This document shows, in pieces, positions 1 through 6,493 of a stretch of 9,195 nucleotides of DNA (its first letter is position 1; the number at the start of each line of letters is the position of its first letter). The translations under genes were made by a program, and so were the position numbers. The notes beneath the pieces are model-generated. The model was not told the origin of the DNA. It saw only the letters and a list, made by a program, of their open reading frames with translations, and did no database searches. This stretch comes from an uncultured Chloroflexota bacterium (GTDB lineage: Bacteria; Chloroflexota; Anaerolineae; Aggregatilineales; Phototrophicaceae), in the NCBI GenBank assembly GCA_937988705.1, contig CALKIA010000462.1:1-9195 (forward strand). The letters run 5' to 3'.

Positions 1-377
1 TCCCTAAACGAATCAGCTCGGCGCAGGAGGCGGAAGTTAATCGTGCCCATCGCCTGAGCCGCCAGTCGGACGTTTTCGAGCACGGTCAGGTTGGGGAAGA
101 TGTTGGTAATCTGAAACGAACGCCCGATCCCGAGATGCGCTCGCTGGTAAAGTGGAGCATTGGTGATGTCCGTGCCATTAAAAACAACCGTGCCCTTGGT
201 CGGACGGTGATTGCCGGTGAGCAAGTTGAACAGCGTCGTCTTACCCGCGCCGTTCGGCCCAATGATCGAATGAAGGCTGCCGCGCTGCACCTGAATGGTC
301 ACCGCGTCAACCGCCACCAGACCGCCAAAATCTTTACGCAAATCGCGTGTTTCGAGAATGATGTCTTTTTGGGTCAT
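1..377 (-). CDS. livG: HAAT-family ABC transporter ATP-binding protein, LivG-like (C-terminus cut by window edge)
   Basis: This is the cytoplasmic ATPase of a branched-chain-amino-acid-type (HAAT) ABC importer; it powers uptake of ligand delivered by the neighbouring binding protein. The 125 visible codons contain the Walker A motif GPNGAGKT (residues 40-47) and the Q-loop region GRSFQITNIFPNLTV (about 85-99, Q89). That form, with R-x-FQ followed by F-x-x-LTVLENV, is typical of LivG. The signature motif, Walker B and H-loop lie beyond the left edge, so activity cannot be judged. The ATG at 377 is preceded by a weak AAAGAGA Shine-Dalgarno four bases upstream. The gene follows the substrate-binding protein by 60 bp, with a palindrome in the gap, which fits a SBP-ATPase-permease operon whose permeases (LivH/LivM) and second ATPase (LivF) would lie to the left. 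The ligand could be an amino acid or another carboxylate; the ATPase sequence does not say which. Confidence 0.93.
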   Translation of the reverse strand, partial: MTQKDIILETRDLRKDFGGLVAVDAVTIQVQRGSLHSIIGPNGAGKTTLFNLLTGNHRPTKGTVVFNGTDITNAPLYQRAHLGIGRSFQITNIFPNLTVLENVRLAAQAMGTINFRLLRRADSFR

Positions 378-392
378 AGAATCTCTTTACAA
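378..392 (-). promoter_or_regulatory. weak ribosome binding site and leader of livG
   Basis: The minus strand reads AAAGAGA four bases before the livG ATG, a modest match to the anti-Shine-Dalgarno. The stretch between this site and the upstream palindrome is short, so the palindrome's hairpin would sit directly next to the ribosome landing site and could affect livG translation as well as transcript processing. Confidence 0.5.
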
Positions 393-420
393 GTGCGGGC
401 AAGGCATGCCTTGCCCGCAC
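393..420 (-). repeat. perfect 28-bp palindrome (intergenic hairpin between binding protein and livG)
   Basis: Positions 393-420 form an exact inverted repeat with two 14-base arms (GTGCGGGCAAGGCA and its complement) and no spacer. As RNA this gives a G+C-rich stem of about 12 pairs capped by a four-base loop. It starts 17 bases beyond the stop codon of the binding-protein gene. On the minus strand the stem is followed by TTGTAAAGAG, not a run of T, so it is not a textbook rho-independent terminator. In binding-protein-dependent operons a hairpin here commonly limits readthrough and protects the 3' end of the binding-protein message, so that this protein is made in excess over the membrane parts. 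That role is inferred for this site. Confidence 0.75.
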
Positions 421-437
421 GAAAAACTAGATGCAGT

Positions 438-1727
438 TTAGGACGAAGCTTCCAGACTCGCCATGAATTCTTCGTTCAGGGCGCAGCGTTCTTCGCCAGC
501 TTCGCACGGTGGGATGATATCCAGCGCCGCGACTTCTTGCAGCAGCGTGTAGAACTTCTGATCCGGGTCATCCAGATTGGCCAACTGGACGATGTACATC
601 GGCACGAGCGCCTGATGATCGCCGGGGCGGATGATGTACGTGCCCTTGGGGCCTTCGAACTGTAAGCCTTCGAGCGCGGGGATCAGCGACGCGGGCAGGG
701 TGTCACCGGACGTGGCGGTAACGGATGCCGACAGCGCCTGCGCGGTCGCGAAACCGCATTCCGTGAACAGATCAGGGACGTCGCTGTAGACGGCCTGATG
801 GTTTTCCACGAGCCAGTCATTGACTTCGTTCTGCGGCAGGGCGTACTGGTAGACGATCCAGCTCACATTGCCGATGTTGCTGGGGTCGCTGAGGGCGACG
901 ATGTCGTTGCTGTTGAAAGCTGCGACGACCGCCATCTGATCTTTGACGCCCAGTTCGTCCAACTGCTGGAACAGGGTGACGCTGGTGTCGCCCGCCCAAA
1001 TCGGCAGGACGGCATCGGCACCGCTGTCCAGAATCTGCTGAATGTAGGTGGTGAAGTCGGTGGTTTCCAGCGGGGCGAAGATCGGCTCTTGGACGAAGTT
1101 GATGCCACCCGCGCCGAGGACGGCCTGCGCCGCGCCAGCCGAGGCGCGACCAAATTCATAGTCTGCCGCGAAGATGACGAAGTTCGTACCGAGATTTTCC
1201 TGGGCGTAGGGAACAAACGACAGGAAGTCCTGATAGGTGTTGCGGCAAACGCGGAACGTGTTGACGTTGAAGTTCGCGCCAGTGATCGCCGGGGAGGCGC
1301 CGGGTGCGGCAAACAGCACCACATCATAATCCAGTGCGACCTGCTGCAGGGCAACGGTCACGCCCGACGACGGTGCGCCAACGAGGATTTCCACGCCTTC
1401 TTGTTCGATCAGTTCACGCGCCTGGCTGGTCGCCGTGTCGGGATCGCCGCCGTTATCACGGACGAGGATTTCAACCGGACGATCACCAATGGTCAGCGTT
1501 GCCAACGCCGCGTCGATGCTCTCGAATTCGGTCGGATCGATGCCCGCCGAGTAGAGCAGGCCGAGCTTGAAACCAAATTCCAGCTCATAGCCGTAAATGG
1601 TCAACGCGCCCGATTCATCGGTCAGCAAACCGATGCGGAGCGTAGCCCCTTGCGCGCCGACGAGGCTAATGCCGAACGCCAACACCACAACTGCGAGTAA
1701 CGATAGTAAAGCGAATTTCCGAAGCAT
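438..1727 (-). CDS. ABC transporter substrate-binding protein, type 1 periplasmic-binding fold (LivK/HAAT-like)
   Basis: This is a secreted or membrane-proximal binding protein that captures a small ligand and hands it to the HAAT permease. The 429-residue product starts with a signal peptide: MLRK, a hydrophobic core over residues 5-23, and a likely cleavage near VGA-QG (24-27). No lipobox cysteine is seen. The mature part begins LRIGLLTDESGALTIYG (30-46), the usual first strand and ligand loop of Peripla_BP_6 proteins. Other family blocks are EILVGAPSSGVTVAL (113-127), IFAADYEFGRA (185-195), and the C-terminal FEGPKGTYIIRPGDHQAL (357-374), which is very typical of HAAT receptors. Cysteines at 161, 324, 408 and 415 may form disulfides, the last two in a C-terminal tail beyond the usual fold. 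The ATG has a strong AGAGGAGA site five bases upstream. It lies between an alpha/beta hydrolase and livG. The ligand is unknown: members of this family bind branched-chain amino acids, amides, urea or aromatic acids, and the nearby acyl-CoA ligases make a carboxylate plausible. Confidence 0.93.
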   Translation of the reverse strand: MLRKFALLSLLAVVVLAFGISLVGAQGATLRIGLLTDESGALTIYGYELEFGFKLGLLYSAGIDPTEFESIDAALATLTIGDRPVEILVRDNGGDPDTATSQARELIEQEGVEILVGAPSSGVTVALQQVALDYDVVLFAAPGASPAITGANFNVNTFRVCRNTYQDFLSFVPYAQENLGTNFVIFAADYEFGRASAGAAQAVLGAGGINFVQEPIFAPLETTDFTTYIQQILDSGADAVLPIWAGDTSVTLFQQLDELGVKDQMAVVAAFNSNDIVALSDPSNIGNVSWIVYQYALPQNEVNDWLVENHQAVYSDVPDLFTECGFATAQALSASVTATSGDTLPASLIPALEGLQFEGPKGTYIIRPGDHQALVPMYIVQLANLDDPDQKFYTLLQEVAALDIIPPCEAGEERCALNEEFMASLEASS

Positions 1728-1732
1728 GTCTT

Positions 1733-1740
1733 TCTCCTCT
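1733..1740 (-). promoter_or_regulatory. strong ribosome binding site of the substrate-binding protein
   Basis: AGAGGAGA on the minus strand lies five bases before the ATG at 1727. It is the strongest Shine-Dalgarno on the minus strand here and lies in an A+T-rich stretch likely to be unpaired, which fits the need for excess binding protein. Confidence 0.8.
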
Positions 1741-1754
1741 AAATTTTATAATGC

Positions 1755-1780
1755 TGTATCGGCGTTGCCGCCGGAATACA
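1755..1780 (-). repeat. intergenic hairpin with GCAA tetraloop, between hydrolase and binding protein
   Basis: On the minus strand, directly after the hydrolase stop codon, TGTAT pairs with ATACA and CGGCG pairs with CGCCG, with a two-base TC bulge on the 5' side and a GCAA (GNRA) loop. This is a 10-pair stem. It is followed by GCATTATAAAATTT, A+T-rich but without a T run, so termination is not supported. It may mark an mRNA processing or stabilising site at the 5' edge of the binding-protein message. Confidence 0.55.
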
Positions 1781-2848
1781 CTACTTTGCCCCAAGCTGCG
1801 CCAGGAAATAGCCGTTGAATTCGTCCGGGCGTTCGACGTAGGGCGTATGACCGGTGTCCTGCATGACGACTTCCTGATACGTGCCACCATGGGCAGCGTA
1901 GCTGTCGAGGACGGCACGCGTCTGGCTGACCATCGGCTGCGGGGGATAGATCTCCATGCCCGGCCAACCGGGAACGTAACCGAGGCTGCCCAATGTTCCG
2001 AATTCCAGCAGCGACTGGTCCGAGATGATTAGATCATGGCTGCCGCGTACCCATAGAATCGGGGGCTTGACCGCGGCGTTGATGAAGCGCTGGACGTAGT
2101 CGCCATTGTACTTGGGCGACAGCCCGTTCGTGGGGCCGAGGACACCCGGTGAAACGCCCGGCCAGTTGGTGGAGGCGACGTGATCGCCGGGGTAATCCTC
2201 GGGACCGACGTGCGCTGCCAACACTGACGAGAGCAGGTCTTCTTCACGAGCGGGCACAAACGGTGGCTTCCAGTAGAAGCCGTTGACCACCGCGCGGGGC
2301 GCGCTCTGCGGGTTGTCCATGGAGCGGTCGCCTTCACTCATGCGCTGCGCGAACGCGGCATTGACCGTGCCACCGCCCGAACCCGCGAAATCGGCGAACA
2401 TCGGCGTGCCGTTGAGGTCTTTCGAGCCGCCGTAGCCGTATGGCGAGCCGGGGCAAACGACGGTCACTGTCAGGAAGCGCTGCGGGTAGTCGGCGAGCAG
2501 ACGCCACACGACCGATCCGCCGAGCGAATGTCCAGCGACATGCACTTTATCGATACCGAGCGTGTCGAGCAACGCGATGGCGTCATCCGCAAGATCGCCC
2601 ATACCGCGCGTCGCGTCGATCTTCTTAGTGCGATCCGAATCGCCGTAGGCACGTTGATCGGGGGCGATACCGCGATAGCCCGCCGGAAGCATCGTCATGA
2701 TTTCTTCCCAGAAGGTCGCGGAGGAGGCGTTGCCGTGCAGGAACAACACCGGAATGCCATCATCAGAGCCGGAAAACAGGACGCGCGTGGTGATGCGCGG
2801 GCTGGCCACGGTTTTGGCGGTAACGCCGGGTAGGGTGGGAATTGACAT
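1781..2848 (-). CDS. alpha/beta-fold hydrolase
   Basis: This is a predicted cytoplasmic serine hydrolase (esterase, lactonase, C-C or epoxide hydrolase type) of 355 residues, without a signal peptide. Visible marks are the oxyanion segment LFLHGNASSATFW (35-47), DQRAYGDSD (64-72), the nucleophile elbow GHSLGG with Ser108, the acid loop LWVRGSHDLI with Asp272, and the base segment DTGHTPYVERPDEF with His334. The region from about 145 to 260 is a long cap between the elbow and the acid, rich in Gly and Pro, and should set substrate choice. Ser at the elbow argues against haloalkane dehalogenases and epoxide hydrolases, which use Asp. The ATG at 2848 follows AAGAGA and a GAGGA further upstream. 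The gene is 91 bp downstream of the second acyl-CoA ligase and 53 bp upstream of the binding protein, so it could release an acid for a ligase or act on an imported ester. The substrate cannot be read from sequence. Confidence 0.88.
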   Translation of the reverse strand: MSIPTLPGVTAKTVASPRITTRVLFSGSDDGIPVLFLHGNASSATFWEEIMTMLPAGYRGIAPDQRAYGDSDRTKKIDATRGMGDLADDAIALLDTLGIDKVHVAGHSLGGSVVWRLLADYPQRFLTVTVVCPGSPYGYGGSKDLNGTPMFADFAGSGGGTVNAAFAQRMSEGDRSMDNPQSAPRAVVNGFYWKPPFVPAREEDLLSSVLAAHVGPEDYPGDHVASTNWPGVSPGVLGPTNGLSPKYNGDYVQRFINAAVKPPILWVRGSHDLIISDQSLLEFGTLGSLGYVPGWPGMEIYPPQPMVSQTRAVLDSYAAHGGTYQEVVMQDTGHTPYVERPDEFNGYFLAQLGAK

Positions 2849-2939
2849 GGTTCTCTTATCCTCGGAATAAATCTTCTACGTCAGTAAGGTTGAGTCGACC
2901 GTGCAAGACCACGGTGCGACAGACTACACAGCGGTGCAG
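2849..2939 (-). other. 91-bp intergenic gap with a small hairpin
   Basis: This is the widest gap inside the minus-strand block. Positions 2898-2915 hold an exact six-base inverted repeat (ACCGTG and CACGGT on the plus strand) with a six-base loop. On the minus strand it is followed by CGACTCAACC, without a T tract, so a terminator is weakly supported at best. I found no good -35/-10 pair in front of the hydrolase. The gap is nevertheless the best place for a boundary between the ligase unit and the hydrolase-transporter unit. Confidence 0.4.
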
Positions 2940-4478
2940 CTAAGCTCCGAACAGCTCGACGAGCTGTCGCTTGTCGATTTTGCCGGGACCCGTTTTCGGT
3001 AGTTCGGTCACAAAGATAACCGATTTAGGCACTTTATATCTGGCGACGCGGCTCATCATGAAGGCGATAAGATCGTTGGGATTGAGCGTGTGCCCCGGTT
3101 TGACGACGACGATGGCGCGTCCGACCTCCCCCCACTTGGCATCCGGCACGCCGATCAAGGCGGCATCGGCGACGGCGGGATGTGCATGCATGACGCTTTC
3201 GACTTCGGCGGGGTAGATGTTTTCGCCGCCGCTGATGATCATGTCTTTCAAGCGCCCAACGATGGTGTAGTAGCCTTCGTCATCGCAGGTCGCCAGATCG
3301 CCCGTGTGCAGCCAACCATCAACAATGGTCTTGGCGGTCGCTTCGGGATTGTTCCAGTAGCCGGGGGTGACGTGCCCGCCGCGAATGAGCAGTTCGCCTG
3401 CCTCGCCTGCCGCGCACGGCAACCCATCAAGACGCACAATCTTTACATCGATGTGAAACAGCGGGAAACCGACCGCGCCTGGTTTGCGGCGCACATCTTC
3501 CTGCGGCAGCCAGAAGGTATTCGGTCCGGCTTCCGTGAGGCCGTAGCCCGTCTTAAAGTCGACACCTTTGGCCCAGAAGCGTTCAAAAACCGGCAGCGGG
3601 CAGGGCGCACCGCCACTGATGATCAGCTTGAGCCGCGAGAAGTCGGCGGCTTCCCAGCGTTCGTGCGCCTGCATGACGACGAACATGGTCGGCACGCCGA
3701 AGTAGAGGGTGACTCCGCGCTGATCAATGAGGTCGAAGACGCTGGTCGCATCAAAGCCCGTGCACACGATGCTTTTGCCGCCAATGTGAATCAGCGGGAG
3801 TGTGAAGACATTCAGTCCGCCCGTGTGGAATAACGGGGAGTTCAGGATCGCGACATCGTTTTCGTCCAGACCCCATGACACGACCGTGTTGATACTGTTC
3901 CACGTCATATTACCGTGCGTGAGGATCGCGCCCTTGGGGAGTCCGGTCGTACCACCGGTGTAGCAGATCACCCACGGATCATCGAGCGAAAGTTCCGGTC
4001 GTTCGGCGAGCATATCGGGGTGTTGGTCACGGTCATGGAACGAGCAGTCTGACTCGCTGGCTTTTGCGCCGAACGCGACAATATGTCGCACGCTGGGCAC
4101 GTGAGGACGCAGCGCATTTACAGCTTGCGCGTATTCCTCAGAGTAGATGATCAGCGCGGGCGCGGCGTCGATGAGTAAGGCTTGCAGTTCGGTGACGGTG
4201 AGCCGCCAATTGAGGTTTTGCAGGATCGCGCCGATTTTGCCGCAGGCCATCCAGACATCGAGATAGTCAAGGCTGTTGGTGGCGTAGACTGCCACACGGT
4301 CGCCGCGCCCCACGCCGAGTGACCGCAGATAATTCGCAGTGCGGTTGGCGGTCGCGTTCCACTCGCGGTAGCTGATTTCGCGCCCGGTGGCGGCGAGTTC
4401 CAACGCGATTCGGTCCGGTGAGAGCTGTGCCCGGCGATCCAGCCAGTCGGTGACGTAAAAGGACTTTTGCGTTTCCAT
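2940..4478 (-). CDS. AMP-forming acyl-CoA ligase (fatty-acid/aryl-acid type), second tandem copy
   Basis: This enzyme activates a carboxylic acid with ATP to an acyl-adenylate and then transfers it to CoA. It is 512 residues long, normal for the ANL superfamily. Core motifs are YTGGTTGLPKG (173-183, phosphate-binding loop), PLFHTGGLN (215-223), the A5 motif GYGLTEAGP (311-319), LHTGDLATCDDEGYYTIVGRLKD (390-412) carrying the ribose-binding Asp394 and the hinge, GGENIYPAEVE (417-427), and the catalytic lysine in PKTGPGKIDKR (K500). All look intact. A GTG lies one codon upstream (4481), but the ATG at 4478 is preferred because the paralogue starts with the same METQKSF. That ATG overlaps the stop of the upstream ligase by one base (TGATG), implying translational coupling. 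By hand count 44 of the first 60 residues match the paralogue. The substrate is unknown; the family covers medium and long-chain fatty acids, succinylbenzoate and aryl acids. Confidence 0.93.
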   Translation of the reverse strand: METQKSFYVTDWLDRRAQLSPDRIALELAATGREISYREWNATANRTANYLRSLGVGRGDRVAVYATNSLDYLDVWMACGKIGAILQNLNWRLTVTELQALLIDAAPALIIYSEEYAQAVNALRPHVPSVRHIVAFGAKASESDCSFHDRDQHPDMLAERPELSLDDPWVICYTGGTTGLPKGAILTHGNMTWNSINTVVSWGLDENDVAILNSPLFHTGGLNVFTLPLIHIGGKSIVCTGFDATSVFDLIDQRGVTLYFGVPTMFVVMQAHERWEAADFSRLKLIISGGAPCPLPVFERFWAKGVDFKTGYGLTEAGPNTFWLPQEDVRRKPGAVGFPLFHIDVKIVRLDGLPCAAGEAGELLIRGGHVTPGYWNNPEATAKTIVDGWLHTGDLATCDDEGYYTIVGRLKDMIISGGENIYPAEVESVMHAHPAVADAALIGVPDAKWGEVGRAIVVVKPGHTLNPNDLIAFMMSRVARYKVPKSVIFVTELPKTGPGKIDKRQLVELFGA

Positions 4479-6013
4479 CACGATAACACTTTGTGCGCTA
4501 CGGCTCTTTTGTCGATTTTGCCCACGGCGGTTTTCGGGATGGCATCCACGAAGACCACATTCTTCGGTACTTTATACTTGGCCAGACGGTCGCTGATAAA
4601 GGTGGTCAGGGCATCGGCACTGATCGCGCGTTTGGTGACGACCACTGCCCACCCGACCTCGCCCCACTTCTCATCTGGCACACCGATCACGACCGCTTCG
4701 GCCACGTCGGGATGTGCCATGAGGACGCTTTCGATTTCGGCAGGGTAGACGTTCTCGCCGCCGCTGATGATCATGTCTTTGATACGCCCGATGACCCAGA
4801 TATAGCCTTCCTCGTCAGCACGGGCGAGGTCTCCGGTGTGCAGCCAGCCATCGATCACCGTTTTGGCGGTCGCTTCGGGGTTATTCCAGTAGCCGGAGAT
4901 GACGTGCATCCCACGGGTGATCAGTTCGCCGGGTTCACCCGCCGCGCACAGCGATCCATCCTCGTGGACGATACGTACATCCGCATGGAAGACGGGCACG
5001 CCAATCGCCCCGGGTTTGCGCTGAATATCGTGGTTCGGCAGCCAGATGTTGTACGGTCCGCCTTCGGTCAGCCCGTAGCTGACGCGGAACTGCTGCACCC
5101 CTTTCGCCCAGAACTTCTGGTAGATCGGTTCGGGACAGGGCGCACCGCCGCTGAACATGGCTTTGATGCTGGAAAAGTCAGCCGATTCCCAGCGGGGATG
5201 GGCCTGCATCAGCGCGTACATGGTCGGTACGGCGAGGTAAACGGTGACTTTCTGCTGTTCGATGTAATCAAACGCCTTATCGACATCGAACGCCTTGGTG
5301 ACAATCACCTTGCCGCCGACGTGAAACAATGGCAGCGTGAAGATGTTTAGCCCGCCCGTGTGAAACAGCGGCATGCTGAGCAAAAATACATCGTTCTGGT
5401 TGAGCGGGACGCTCATCACGGCGTTGACACTGTTCCATGTCATATTACCGTGCGTGAGAATTGCACCCTTCGGGATGCCGGTTGTGCCGCCCGTGTAGCA
5501 GATTACCCAGGGCGAGTCGGGCTGGAGATCGGGCAGCTTATCCCATGTGTCGGCGCACGCGTCCCGGTTAGAGAAGGGGAGGTCGGCGGGATCGGCCAGT
5601 TGATTCAGTGAGATGAAGCGGCGTACCGAGGGGAGATCAGGGCGCAGTGTATTGACCTGCGGCATGAATTCGTCCGAATAGACCAGCACCACAGGCGCGG
5701 CGTCGTTGAGCACCGCGCGCATTTCGGGGATCGCGAGACGCCAGTTGAGCACCTGCAAGATCGCGCCTGTTTTATTGCAGGCCATGAGCAGGTCGAGATA
5801 CTCGACGCAGTTGGTCGAATAGATGGCGACCCGATCCCCGGATTGTACGCCGAGCGAATGCAGCAGCTGCGCCGTGCGATTGGCGAGCGTATTCCATTCG
5901 CGGTAGCTGATGTCGCGTCCGCTGACCGCATCGTGGAGTGCGATGCGCCTGCCGCTCAGTCTGGCCCGACGATCCAACCAATCGGTGACAAAAAAGGACT
6001 TTTGCGTTTCCAC
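4478..6013 (-). CDS. AMP-forming acyl-CoA ligase (fatty-acid/aryl-acid type), first tandem copy
   Basis: The product is 511 residues and has the full ANL motif set: YTGGTTGIPKG (173-183), PLFHTGGLN (215-223), SYGLTEGGP (312-320), LHTGDLARADEEGYIWVIGRIKD (391-413), GGENVYPAEIE (418-428) and the A10 lysine in PKTAVGKIDKR (K499). The start is GTG at 6013: an in-frame TGA lies 15 bases upstream, and the resulting METQKSFFVTDW matches the start of the downstream copy. No clear Shine-Dalgarno precedes it, so translation may rely on coupling with the methyltransferase gene 18 bases upstream. Substrate-pocket stretches differ from the paralogue, for example SMPLFHTGG versus NSPLFHTGG, AVPTMYALMQ versus GVPTMFVVMQ, and GGPYNIW versus AGPNTFW. 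This suggests divergence in acyl preference after duplication. The product could be an acyl-CoA for the ketoacyl synthase in the same unit (inference). Confidence 0.93.
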   Translation of the reverse strand: METQKSFFVTDWLDRRARLSGRRIALHDAVSGRDISYREWNTLANRTAQLLHSLGVQSGDRVAIYSTNCVEYLDLLMACNKTGAILQVLNWRLAIPEMRAVLNDAAPVVLVYSDEFMPQVNTLRPDLPSVRRFISLNQLADPADLPFSNRDACADTWDKLPDLQPDSPWVICYTGGTTGIPKGAILTHGNMTWNSVNAVMSVPLNQNDVFLLSMPLFHTGGLNIFTLPLFHVGGKVIVTKAFDVDKAFDYIEQQKVTVYLAVPTMYALMQAHPRWESADFSSIKAMFSGGAPCPEPIYQKFWAKGVQQFRVSYGLTEGGPYNIWLPNHDIQRKPGAIGVPVFHADVRIVHEDGSLCAAGEPGELITRGMHVISGYWNNPEATAKTVIDGWLHTGDLARADEEGYIWVIGRIKDMIISGGENVYPAEIESVLMAHPDVAEAVVIGVPDEKWGEVGWAVVVTKRAISADALTTFISDRLAKYKVPKNVVFVDAIPKTAVGKIDKRAVAHKVLS

Positions 6014-6031
6014 AGCTTTAACCAGTCAATC

Positions 6032-6490
6032 TCAAATAAAGTTAACGCCGGGGACAAAGCGCCCCGTGCGGGTCATGTATTCGGCGTACTGCGGGTAGAC
6101 CCCGCGCAGCATAGCTTCTTCAAACCGTGCTTTCAGGCCAAAAAAGACGATAAAAACCACCGTCATCAGCAATGGGACGATGTGACCATGGGCCAGCCCT
6201 ACGCCGAATGTTCCGAAGATCACGCCGGTATAAATGGGGTGGCGAATCCACCTATAGACACCTGTATCGACCAGTTCGACAGTCTGATTCGGCGTGGGCG
6301 TGACGTTGGGCAGCGCCGAGTTCCGCCGCACATGTTCCAGTATGCCGAGCGCGATGACGGCGAAGGCGGCGACCACGATGAGGAAACCGAGCGCCACTAG
6401 CCCACCACCGACCGGGAATGCGATCAGGAGCACGGCGAAGATGCCGAAGAACACGAATTGAATAACGACAAATAACGCAGCGCGGCTCAT
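6032..6490 (-). CDS. membrane methyltransferase, isoprenylcysteine carboxyl methyltransferase (ICMT)-like family
   Basis: The product is a 152-residue integral membrane protein. Hydrophobic segments lie at about 5-25, 29-52, 87-101 and 105-119. The family signature is GVYRWIRHPIYTG (77-89), with the RHP that helps bind S-adenosylmethionine. It is followed by the Glu pair in ARFEEAML (121-128) and YPQYAEYMTRTGRFVPG (132-148), which form the C-terminal cofactor and substrate site in ICMT and phospholipid-methyltransferase relatives. Bacteria usually lack prenylated CaaX proteins, so a lipid or other hydrophobic small molecule is a more likely methyl acceptor. The ATG at 6490 is three bases after the stop of the KAS III-like gene, with GGTGGGG as a possible ribosome site inside that gene's end. 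The tight coupling suggests that it methylates a product of the condensing enzyme (inference). Confidence 0.87.
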   Translation of the reverse strand: MSRAALFVVIQFVFFGIFAVLLIAFPVGGGLVALGFLIVVAAFAVIALGILEHVRRNSALPNVTPTPNQTVELVDTGVYRWIRHPIYTGVIFGTFGVGLAHGHIVPLLMTVVFIVFFGLKARFEEAMLRGVYPQYAEYMTRTGRFVPGVNFI

Positions 6491-6493
6491 CGG

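Noticed and set aside
393..420. Rho-independent terminator ending the binding-protein transcript
   Set aside because: Stem is strong, but neither strand has a T run after it, and livG follows within 60 bp in the same direction.
798..1700. Long plus-strand open frame of 300 codons opposite the binding-protein gene
   Set aside because: It mirrors the codon structure of a well-recognised minus-strand gene, has no recognisable domain and no ribosome site; long antisense frames are common in G+C-rich genes.
3090..3833. Plus-strand open frame of 247 codons opposite the second ligase
   Set aside because: It lies wholly inside an intact ligase gene in antisense and shows no family motif. The similar antisense frame at 4493-5350 in the paralogue follows from the same underlying codons.
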